Under the pieces are notes generated by a model. That model was given only the letters and a program-made list of their open reading frames with translations. It did no database searches and was not told the origin of the DNA. The translations under genes were made by a program, and so were the position numbers. From the NCBI GenBank assembly GCA_030668425.1, contig DAOUTY010000103.1:1-6366 (forward strand): a stretch of 6,366 nucleotides of DNA, read 5' to 3'. Shown in pieces: positions 1 to 5,732 of this stretch. Position 1 is the stretch's first letter. Every line of letters begins with the position of its first letter. The DNA comes from Chloroflexota bacterium (GTDB lineage: Bacteria > Chloroflexota > Dehalococcoidia > SZUA-161).

Positions 1-336
1 ACCTACTTTATGGGTATGCCGAAGGAGTGGGGAGTATGGGATGAACGGTGTACTGCGTGCGGCGACTGCAGGTTGGGAGATACTGCCGGCATTTGTCCCA
101 TCACCAGGTGCACAAAAGGAATACTCAACGGCCCCTGTGCCGGCACCAAGAACGGTAAATGCGAGGCGAACAAAGACATGGACTGTGCCTGGGTTCTTAT
201 CTACCAGCGGCTGGAGAGATTACAACAGTTGGATAACATGCGGCGGTACTATCCTCCGAGGAACTTCCGGACTATCCCCAGGCCGAGAAGGATAGTGAGT
301 AAAGCAACTGTTGAGGTAGGGGTGAACAATGAGTAG
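1..336 (+). CDS. metV: MetV, zinc-binding partner of methylenetetrahydrofolate reductase (5' truncated by window edge)
   Basis: C-terminal part of a MetV-type protein (MTHFR_C family), the small subunit that pairs with MetF in acetogens and links it to its electron donor. The frame is open to the first base of the window, so 111 residues are visible. An ATG at position 10 exists but is unlikely to be the true start, because family members are roughly 200 residues and no leader is visible. Counting from the first codon, the cysteine signature is C17-x2-C20-x2-C23, C32, C37, C46, C54 and C62-A-W, including the family-typical stretch LNGPCAGTKNGKCE. These cysteines are expected to bind zinc. The stop codon overlaps the metF start by 8 bp, which implies translational coupling. 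The missing upstream part would be expected to adjoin other MetVF partner genes such as hdr or mvhD, but this cannot be seen here. Confidence 0.88.
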   Translation, partial: TYFMGMPKEWGVWDERCTACGDCRLGDTAGICPITRCTKGILNGPCAGTKNGKCEANKDMDCAWVLIYQRLERLQQLDNMRRYYPPRNFRTIPRPRRIVSKATVEVGVNNE

Positions 337-1231
337 CTCCCTGTTTGAGGAAAAGCTTAACTCAGGTGAGTTTCTGGTAACGACGGAGGTCGGGCCACCC
401 AAGGGGGCAGATGTTTCGGAGATGGCCCATCACATAGACCTGCTCAAGGACAAAGTCGATGCCATAAATATTACCGACCATCAAAGCTCCATGATGCGCT
501 TCCCCTCGATAGGCGGCTGTCTAATGGTGAAGGAGCGCGGCGGCGAACCAATCCTTCAGATCACCTGCCGTGATCGTAACCGCCTAGCGATTCAGGCTGA
601 GCTTCTCCTAGCCTTCTCCCGGGACATTTGTAACGTGCTTTGTCTGACTGGCGATGCTGTCGATGTAGGAGATCATAAGGAGGCGAAGCCTGTATTCGAC
701 CTGGATTCAGTGCAGCTCCTGAGGGTAATCAGGACCATGGAATCTGGTACGGATATGGAAGGGAACGAGCTCAAGGGAGTGCCGAAGTTCTGTATAGGTG
801 CCTCGGTGCACCCCGAGGCGGATTTCATCGAACCACAGCTGGTTAAATTTGATAAGAAGGTTGCTGCCGGAGCGCAGTTCTTCCAGACACAGGGTATTTT
901 CGAATTGGGAAGCCTGCGCAGGTTTATGCAGTACGCCTCCCAGTTCGATGTTAAAATTTTGGCCGGTATCATAGTCCTATCCTCTGCAAGGATGGCTAAG
1001 TATATGAACGCAAATGTCCCAGGAATAACTGTTTCTCAGTCAATTATCGATGAGCTGGCTGATGTGGAGAAGGGGAAAGGGCTTCAAAAAGGCATCGAGA
1101 TCGCTGCGAGGTTTATACAAACGATAAAGGAGGAAAGGCTTTGCCACGGCGTTCACATTATGGCGGTGGGCAACGAAGGAATAGTGCCCGATATTCTGGA
1201 AGCGGCTCAAACAGCCGGTACGCATGCGTGA
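329..1231 (+). CDS. metF: Methylenetetrahydrofolate reductase MetF
   Basis: Cytoplasmic FAD enzyme that reduces 5,10-methylene-THF to 5-methyl-THF in the methyl branch of the Wood-Ljungdahl pathway. The 300-residue length matches the single-domain bacterial MetF (TIM barrel). Visible landmarks are TTEVGPPKG, with the likely catalytic-type Glu at residue 20, NITDHQ at 47-52, QITCRDRNR at 77-85 that is typical of the family, and NVLCLTGD at 102-109, whose Asp109 corresponds to the FAD/folate-site Asp. The GAQFFQTQ segment and the ending HIMAVGNEGIVPDIL are also typical. The ATG at 329 has AGGGG at 318-322, six bases upstream, and lies inside the end of metV. The MetV pairing suggests the acetogen-type complex, in which NADH does not necessarily reduce MetF directly. 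No key residue appears lost. Confidence 0.95.
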   Translation: MSSSLFEEKLNSGEFLVTTEVGPPKGADVSEMAHHIDLLKDKVDAINITDHQSSMMRFPSIGGCLMVKERGGEPILQITCRDRNRLAIQAELLLAFSRDICNVLCLTGDAVDVGDHKEAKPVFDLDSVQLLRVIRTMESGTDMEGNELKGVPKFCIGASVHPEADFIEPQLVKFDKKVAAGAQFFQTQGIFELGSLRRFMQYASQFDVKILAGIIVLSSARMAKYMNANVPGITVSQSIIDELADVEKGKGLQKGIEIAARFIQTIKEERLCHGVHIMAVGNEGIVPDILEAAQTAGTHA

Positions 1232-1299
1232 GATGCCGCTTCCCCGGGAATGGCCGCTCGGGGCATGATAATCAAATCTAGCTGAAGGAGGCGAGGAAA

Positions 1300-2121
1300 A
1301 TGAAGAAGAAAGAGGAGCAGAAAGAGAAGCAGAAAGAGAAGATTCTGATCATAGATGACGAACCTGATTTCATGGAGGCTTTCCGGATGACTTTGGAGGG
1401 CAAGTCATACAACGTTATGACTGCCTCCAGCAAGGCTCAGGCACAGGAGATGGTGGGCTTAGTCCCTGACATCGTGGTTCTGGGTACGCTCGCCCCGGCG
1501 GGACATGCCTTTGCCCTGCATCAATGGTTGAGGAGTCATCCACGGCATAAAGACATACCGCTGATGGTGATTGACGCCCGGTATGAGGAACGGTCGATCA
1601 AGGGATGGAGAAGGTTTGAGGGAATGCAGCTTGAGGCCGAAGACTATGTGGCAAAGCCAGTCGAGCCAGCTTCACTGATTCCCAGGATCAAGTGCCTGCT
1701 GCAAGAAGCGACGAGGATTTTGAAGGTGCTAGTTGCAGATGACCATACTATGGTCAGGGATGGAATATGTGCGGTTCTCGGGCTGCATAAAGACATCCAT
1801 GTGGTAGGCGAGGCTGTTGACGGCCAGGACGCCTTTGAGAAGGCGATGAGGCTGATGCCGAACGTGGCGCTGATGGATATAGTCATGCCCAAGATGAGCG
1901 GCCTGGAAGCCACGAAGCGCATATGCCAGGAATGCCCCCAGACGAAGGTCCTGATCCTGACACAGTATGGGGAGGAAGAAAACGTGATTGCTGCCAAGAA
2001 TCTGGGAGCATACGGCTTTATCCCCAAGAGGGCCGCTAGCTCTGAACTCGTAGCTGGCTTGCGGTCGGTAGGCGCAGGCAGATACTTCCCAGAGTCTTTT
2101 GCTGAGATAAGTGCCAGCTAA
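1300..2121 (+). CDS. Tandem-receiver response regulator without output domain
   Basis: The 273-residue protein contains two CheY-like receiver (REC) domains and no effector. Residues 1-14 are a Lys/Glu/Gln-rich tail. REC1 (about 14-136) keeps the acidic pair D19-D20 and K119, but the phospho-acceptor position is Gly62 (in VVLGTLAP) and the usual Thr/Ser is Asp92, so it is probably a pseudo-receiver. REC2 (about 140-260) resembles the NarL/FixJ type and is intact, with D147-D148, phospho-acceptor D193 (MDIVMPKMSG), T221 and K243. NarL proteins normally continue into a LuxR-type helix-turn-helix, but this one stops about ten residues after the receiver, and no HTH remnant is visible in the following 90 bp. 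AAGGAGG at 1285-1291, eight bases before the ATG, supports the start. It lies 68 bp after metF on the same strand, probably co-transcribed. It may act by protein-protein contact; the target and the kinase are unknown. Confidence 0.85.
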   Translation: MKKKEEQKEKQKEKILIIDDEPDFMEAFRMTLEGKSYNVMTASSKAQAQEMVGLVPDIVVLGTLAPAGHAFALHQWLRSHPRHKDIPLMVIDARYEERSIKGWRRFEGMQLEAEDYVAKPVEPASLIPRIKCLLQEATRILKVLVADDHTMVRDGICAVLGLHKDIHVVGEAVDGQDAFEKAMRLMPNVALMDIVMPKMSGLEATKRICQECPQTKVLILTQYGEEENVIAAKNLGAYGFIPKRAASSELVAGLRSVGAGRYFPESFAEISAS

Positions 2122-2209
2122 GCGTGAAAGTGCGGGCTTCCTGAAGACGAATCGGTAGGTTTAGCCAATAGTTGGATGGCTTACAGCCAAGGTTTGTGCG
2201 GTGATATTG

Positions 2210-2243
2210 ATAGCTGGGGCACGGCATGCCGTGCCCCAGCTAT
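2210..2243 (+). terminator. Perfect 34-bp palindrome, probable terminator of the metVF-regulator unit
   Basis: A perfect inverted repeat centred between 2226 and 2227. It folds into a 15-bp GC-rich stem (left arm begins ATAGCTGGGGCACGG) with a CATG loop. It lies 88 bp after the regulator stop and is followed on the plus strand by TTTATTGCTTT, an imperfect U-tract. This is consistent with a Rho-independent terminator, although the interrupted T-run makes it less than textbook. The symmetry would also allow a dispersed palindromic element. Confidence 0.65.
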
Positions 2244-2314
2244 TTATTGCTTTATCGCTTAGCTGCGCTTGAGTGTTCTTGTTACTTCGCCGCTGCTTTT
2301 GTCTCTTCCTGCAC

Positions 2315-2345
2315 GGGATAGGTTAGTGCCTGTCCCTTGTTGTTT
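2315..2345 (+). terminator. Second terminator-like hairpin
   Basis: GGGATAGG at 2315-2322 pairs with CCTGTCCC at 2329-2336, giving 8 bp including one G-U pair and a six-base loop. It is followed at once by TTGTTGTTTTT. This fits a weak intrinsic terminator in tandem with the palindrome at 2210-2243. It would insulate the next operon, whose -35 element starts inside the T-rich tail. Confidence 0.5.
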
Positions 2346-2373
2346 TTACATCTCCGCCCGTTTCTGTTAAACT
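2345..2373 (+). promoter_or_regulatory. Sigma70-like promoter of the diaphorase operon
   Basis: The -35 TTTACA (2345-2350, 5 of 6 matches to TTGACA) is separated by exactly 17 bp from the -10 TAAACT (2368-2373, 4 of 6 matches to TATAAT). Transcription would be expected to start near 2380, two or three bases before the ATG at 2383, giving a leaderless or nearly leaderless mRNA. This agrees with the absence of a Shine-Dalgarno sequence before 2383. Confidence 0.55.
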
Positions 2374-2382
2374 GTTAAACAG
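2364..2382. promoter_or_regulatory. Tandem 8-bp repeat / near-perfect dyad, possible operator
   Basis: CTGTTAAA occurs twice head to tail (2364-2371 and 2372-2379) and is followed by CAG. The 19-bp block CTGTTAAACTGTTAAACAG also has dyad symmetry, with 8 of 9 base pairs matching around a central T at 2373. It covers the predicted -10 element and ends at the base before the ATG at 2383. RHH repressors commonly bind short tandem or inverted repeats over their own promoters, and the first domain of the next gene looks like RHH. Operator function is inferred. Confidence 0.45.
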
Positions 2383-3060
2383 ATGAGAAAGAGAGATAAG
2401 AAGTCCAAGTTCGTCGGAATCCGAATGACGGAGGCACAGGAGGAGCTCTTGAGCGAGCTCAGGGAGACTCATGGTTATAAAACTCAGACAGAAGTTGTAA
2501 TGGATGCTCTGGAATCCTTGGCTGGTCGTTCTTCTGCGTCTTTTGGATCAAAGCTGTCACACGGTGTTGAGCCACATGAACGTGAGGAGGTAATGAGAAA
2601 GGTGATTGCAACAGCAAGCAAGGTTGACGAGATTATAGATAAACACGGTAAAAATGACAGCCAGTTGATTCAAATTCTGTTGGAGATTCAGCGGGAATAT
2701 AACTGGCTTCCCAAAGAAGCTCTTCTATGGCTGAGCGAGCGGCTGGGTGTGTCGATAAACCGGATATATCAGATTGCAACCTTCTACAAAGCTTTCAGCT
2801 TGGTCCCGAGAGGGCGCCATCTGGTCAGAGTCTGTATGGGCACAGCCTGCCATGTGCGTGGCTCTATGACACTTTCAGACAGGGCATCGCAATTACTGAA
2901 CATAGACCCCGGGGAAACTACAAAGGACATGCGCTTCAGTTTCGAAACGGTAAACTGCTTGGGTTGTTGTGCTTTAGGCCCGGTGATAGTAATAGACGGG
3001 GAATACCACAGTAAGCCATCGACGCCTGAACTGGAGAAGCTCCTAAATGAGTGCGCGTAA
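2383..3060 (+). CDS. NuoE/HoxE-like [2Fe-2S] subunit with N-terminal ribbon-helix-helix domain
   Basis: The 225-residue protein has two parts. Residues 9-47 look like a ribbon-helix-helix DNA-binding fold: strand KFVGIRM, helix 17-29, the turn GYKTQTE and a second helix ending DALESL. After a linker (48-70), residues about 71-225 form a complete NuoE/HoxE/HydC-type thioredoxin-fold domain. Its [2Fe-2S] ligands are C151, C156 (VCMGTACHVRG), C192 and C196 (NCLGCCALGP). NuoE-type subunits relay or store electrons beside the FMN subunit. Typical members are about 155-165 residues, which matches the second part alone. The ATG at 2383 lacks a Shine-Dalgarno but suits a leaderless mRNA. Internal starts at 2593 (ATG) and 2602 (GTG) follow GAGGAGG at 2584-2590 and could yield a 155- or 152-residue form. 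The frame is open without interruption across both parts. The NuoE identity is secure; the RHH extension is likely; co-translation of both is probable. Confidence 0.88.
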   Translation: MRKRDKKSKFVGIRMTEAQEELLSELRETHGYKTQTEVVMDALESLAGRSSASFGSKLSHGVEPHEREEVMRKVIATASKVDEIIDKHGKNDSQLIQILLEIQREYNWLPKEALLWLSERLGVSINRIYQIATFYKAFSLVPRGRHLVRVCMGTACHVRGSMTLSDRASQLLNIDPGETTKDMRFSFETVNCLGCCALGPVIVIDGEYHSKPSTPELEKLLNECA

Positions 3061-3064
3061 GGAG
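3059..3064 (+). promoter_or_regulatory. Ribosome binding site fixing the NuoF-like start at 3072
   Basis: AAGGAG lies seven bases before ATG 3072 and overlaps the stop codon of the preceding gene. It favours 3072 over the longer reading from GTG 3051, which would add seven residues, overlap the upstream gene and lack a good Shine-Dalgarno. Confidence 0.8.
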
Positions 3065-3071
3065 AGTCTTA

Positions 3072-5000
3072 ATGGCTAAGAGAATTGGTTCGTTGGATGA
3101 CATGGAGCAGCTAAGGAAACGAATCGTCTCGGGAATAGATCCGAACAAGACCATGGTTACTATCTGCGGAGGAACAGGTTGTCAAGCATACGGTAGTGAT
3201 AAAGTTTTCCAGGCATTCACGGAGGAGGTCAAACGGCAAGGTGTTGATGTAGAGGTAGGAGTCAAGGCAACCGGGTGCCACGGCTTCTGCGAGAGAGGTG
3301 TTGTCATCGTTATCCTCCCCGAGGAGATCTGCTACCTTCGAGTAAGAGTCGAGGATGTGCCTGAAATCGTTTCCGAGACCTTGGTTCAGCACAAGGTAAT
3401 CGAGCGCCTTACCTATGAAGATCCCCAAACGGGCGAGAAATCAGTCAAGGAATCGGACATACCGTTTTACAAGCATCAGTCCCGGATCGTCTTTGGCAAG
3501 AATAGATTTATTGATCCCAAAAGTATAGATGACTATATCGCTATTGGTGGTTATGAGGCTCTTGCTAAAGCACTGTGTCAAATGACTCCTGAACAGGTGA
3601 TGGATGAGGTTAAAAAGGCGAATATTCGGGGCAGGGGAGGGGGAGGCTTTCCGGCAGCGGTTAAGTGGCAAACGACCCGCAGTTCTCCCAGCGATGTCAA
3701 ATATGTCATCGTAAACTGTGATGAAGGAGACCCTGGCGCCTACATGGACCGATCACTTATGGAAGGAAACCCACACAGTGTGTTGGAAGGCCTTACCATT
3801 GGCGCCTATGCCATCGGAGCCCACAAGGGCTTCGTCTATGTAAGACAGGAGTATCCCCTGGCTACTGAAAATACTATATGTGCTATCGAGAAAGCTGAGG
3901 AATACGGCTTTTTAGGAAAGAATATCATGAATTCTGGATTCGACTTTACGGTCGAGGTTGAAAGAGGTGCCGGTGCCTTTGTTTCGGGAGAGTCGAGTGC
4001 CTTGATGAGCGCGATCGAAGGTAGGGTCGGGGAGCCGAGGCCCAAGTACATCCGAACCTCGGTTAGCGGAATCTGGGGAAAACCCAGCAATCTGAACAAT
4101 GTCGAGACATGGGCTAATGTGCCTCTGGTGATTAGTAAAGGTGCTGACTGGTATACTTCCATCGGTACGGAGGGCAGCAAGGGAACCAAGATATTCTCGC
4201 TGGTGGGCAAAGTGAACAACACGGGGCTAGTCGAGGTCCCCATGGGCACAACTCTGAGGGAGATAATATACGATATCGGCGGTGGTATTTTAAATGGCAA
4301 AAAGTTCAAGGCGGTCCAGACAGGAGGCCCTTCGGGCGGCTGCATTCCCGAGCAGTTTCTGGATAAGCCTGTTGATTTCGATGAACTAAGCAAAGTGGGC
4401 GCCATGATGGGCTCCGGCGGGATGATTGTTATGGATGAGGACAACTGCATGGTGGATGTTGCCCGCTACTTCGTGAATTTCCTTAGCGATGAATCCTGCG
4501 GCAAGTGCGTACCCTGCCGGGAGGGGTTGCGGCATTACCATAAGATTCTGGAGCGAATCGTAAGTGGTGAGGGGCGTGAGAGCGACATCGAACTGCTCCA
4601 AGACCTGTCCGATGTGATCAAGGATGCTTCACTCTGTGCACTGGGGCAGACCGCCCCGAACCCCGTATTGACTACGATCCAGTATTTCCGCGATGAGTAT
4701 GAGGCTCATATAAAGGAGAGACGTTGCCCGGCCAAGGTCTGCAAGGATTTAATCTCCTTCTATATTGAGCCGGACAAGTGTAAGGCTTGTATGATTTGCC
4801 TGAGGAATTGCCCTGTCGGAGCGATTTCCGGTGATAAGGGATTGATCCACGTGATCGATCAAGGTAAGTGCACCAAGTGTGGCACTTGCCTTGACCTCTG
4901 TCCCACTCGCTTCAATGCAGTGACAAAGCTGTCGGGAGAACCTGTCCCGCCTCCGCCGTTGAAGAGGGAAGTAACTCGTGAGAAGGGGAGTGAACAGTGA
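3072..5000 (+). CDS. NuoF/HydB-like NAD(P)H-binding FMN and iron-sulfur subunit
   Basis: The 642-residue flavoprotein has the domain order of HydB/HndC-type subunits. An N-terminal thioredoxin-like [2Fe-2S] domain (C32, C37, C69, C73) comes first. The NuoF core follows, with the nucleotide/FMN glycine loop RGRGGGGFPAAVKW (187-200) and NCDEGDPGAYMDR (216-228). Next are an SLBB-type segment and the [4Fe-4S] domain, SCGKCVPC with C476, C479, C482 and C522. Two C-terminal [4Fe-4S] ferredoxin motifs end the protein (C570/573/576/580 and C600/603/606/610). It should exchange electrons between NAD(P)H and iron-sulfur partners. The usual motif CGEET reads SGESS at 306-310, so the Cys and the second Glu are replaced. 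The start at 3072 has a clear AAGGAG, and the 3' end overlaps the next gene by 4 bp. Extra ferredoxin domains argue against ordinary complex I. Whether it bifurcates electrons cannot be read from sequence. Confidence 0.93.
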   Translation: MAKRIGSLDDMEQLRKRIVSGIDPNKTMVTICGGTGCQAYGSDKVFQAFTEEVKRQGVDVEVGVKATGCHGFCERGVVIVILPEEICYLRVRVEDVPEIVSETLVQHKVIERLTYEDPQTGEKSVKESDIPFYKHQSRIVFGKNRFIDPKSIDDYIAIGGYEALAKALCQMTPEQVMDEVKKANIRGRGGGGFPAAVKWQTTRSSPSDVKYVIVNCDEGDPGAYMDRSLMEGNPHSVLEGLTIGAYAIGAHKGFVYVRQEYPLATENTICAIEKAEEYGFLGKNIMNSGFDFTVEVERGAGAFVSGESSALMSAIEGRVGEPRPKYIRTSVSGIWGKPSNLNNVETWANVPLVISKGADWYTSIGTEGSKGTKIFSLVGKVNNTGLVEVPMGTTLREIIYDIGGGILNGKKFKAVQTGGPSGGCIPEQFLDKPVDFDELSKVGAMMGSGGMIVMDEDNCMVDVARYFVNFLSDESCGKCVPCREGLRHYHKILERIVSGEGRESDIELLQDLSDVIKDASLCALGQTAPNPVLTTIQYFRDEYEAHIKERRCPAKVCKDLISFYIEPDKCKACMICLRNCPVGAISGDKGLIHVIDQGKCTKCGTCLDLCPTRFNAVTKLSGEPVPPPPLKREVTREKGSEQ

Positions 5001-5644
5001 AACAGGTTACTATGAGTATAGACGGAAAGGAAGTTAAGGCTAAGGAGGGGATGACCATTCTTCAGGCGGCAATGGAAGTGGGAATCAAAATCCCTACTCT
5101 GTGCTACGACGATAGACTAGCGTCTTACGGCGCATGCCGCCTTTGCAGCGTGGAGATTAAAAAAGGCGAGAGATCAAGAATAGTAGCTTCCTGTGTCTAT
5201 CCTGTGGAGGAGGGTCTGGTTGTGGAGACGGAATCTCCTCGTGTGCAGAAGATTCGTAAGGTGATCCTGGAGTTACTCCGAGCTCGCTCCCCCGGTTTGA
5301 AAGAGGAGTTAGCGGAGAGATATGAGGTGGACAAAACCAGGCTTGATAGAGACGCGACCTTCTGTATACTATGCGGCCTGTGTGTGCGCTACTGTGCGGA
5401 AGTGAAGGGCGCGAACGTTCTTGGCTTTGTGGGGAGGGGCACGGAAAGGCAGGTAGTCTTCTTCCCGGATATAGCTTTTAAAACATGCCCTACCTGCAAG
5501 GAGTGCTTCAACATCTGTCCTACGGGAGTCATACCCAGCGATTTTGCGGTAAACGTGCCACGTTTTGAGAAACAGCCTACGGTTTTCCCAGTCAGGTTGA
5601 GGGACGAGCAAAACCTGCGTGAGTTCATAAAAAAAATCGAGTAG
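4997..5644 (+). CDS. HoxU/NuoG-N-like iron-sulfur electron-transfer subunit
   Basis: The 215-residue protein begins with a plant-type [2Fe-2S] ferredoxin domain (C36, C47, C50, C66, in LCYDDRLASYGACRLC). An arginine-rich helix follows, then two [4Fe-4S] motifs: C123-x2-C126-x2-C129-x3-C133 and C164-x2-C167-x2-C170-x3-C174-P. This is the HoxU, NuoG N-terminal or HydA/HndD N-terminal architecture without any catalytic domain. The His-Cys3 cluster motif usually found between the [2Fe-2S] and [4Fe-4S] parts is absent; residues 95-120 there contain no His or Cys. The start is GTG 4997, overlapping the previous stop (GTGA), with AAGGGGAG at 4983-4990 six bases upstream; an ATG at 5012 is a weaker alternative. 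It would wire the flavoprotein to an external acceptor or catalytic subunit, which is not encoded in the next 700 bp. Confidence 0.9.
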   Translation: MKQVTMSIDGKEVKAKEGMTILQAAMEVGIKIPTLCYDDRLASYGACRLCSVEIKKGERSRIVASCVYPVEEGLVVETESPRVQKIRKVILELLRARSPGLKEELAERYEVDKTRLDRDATFCILCGLCVRYCAEVKGANVLGFVGRGTERQVVFFPDIAFKTCPTCKECFNICPTGVIPSDFAVNVPRFEKQPTVFPVRLRDEQNLREFIKKIE

Positions 5645-5670
5645 GTTGCGGTCTTGACAGGAAGAAGTTC

Positions 5671-5712
5671 CCTTATTACTAAGAGTGGGGCTTTTCAACG
5701 CAAGTAATAAGG
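5671..5712. terminator. Hairpin between convergent genes, possible weak bidirectional terminator
   Basis: CCTTATTACT (5671-5680) and AGTAATAAGG (5703-5712) are perfect 10-bp complements around a 22-base loop. They sit between the HoxU-like stop (5644) and the DUF3795 stop (5733), which face each other. No T-run follows on either strand and the stem is AT-rich. Termination is therefore suggested by position more than by structure. Confidence 0.35.
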
Positions 5713-5732
5713 TTGGGGCTTGGCCACTGGCG

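Larger units (their letters stand above)
2122..2382. other. Intergenic region between regulator and RHH-NuoE gene
   Basis: These 261 bp carry no convincing gene. From left to right they hold a short hairpin TGGCT-TAC-AGCCA (2177-2189), the 34-bp palindrome, a plain stretch of about 70 bp (2244-2314) where I see nothing, the second hairpin, then the promoter and tandem repeat that abut the next start codon. The order of terminators followed by a promoter indicates a boundary between two transcription units. Confidence 0.7.

Noticed and set aside
1233..1266. Possible hairpin between metF and the regulator (ATGCC/GGCAT or CCCCG/CGGGG arms)
   Set aside because: The stems are only 5 bp, compete with one another and lack a T-run, so they do not support a terminator. 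Co-transcription remains more likely.
1644..2027. Minus-strand open frame of 127 codons inside the response regulator
   Set aside because: Antisense shadow of the second receiver domain with no recognisable motifs or convincing ribosome binding site.
2163..2189. Alternative short hairpins sharing TGGCT, resembling an attenuator
   Set aside because: The arms are only 5 bp and no leader peptide or regulated gene follows directly; chance is sufficient.
3836..4450. Minus-strand open frame of 204 codons inside the NuoF-like gene
   Set aside because: It lies wholly antisense to a well-conserved flavoprotein, has no family resemblance, and is explained by the codon pattern of the real gene.
5629..5636. 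Run of eight A residues near the end of the HoxU-like gene, a possible slippage site
   Set aside because: It falls three codons before the stop, where a shift would change only the last few residues, and no downstream structure or alternative product is evident.
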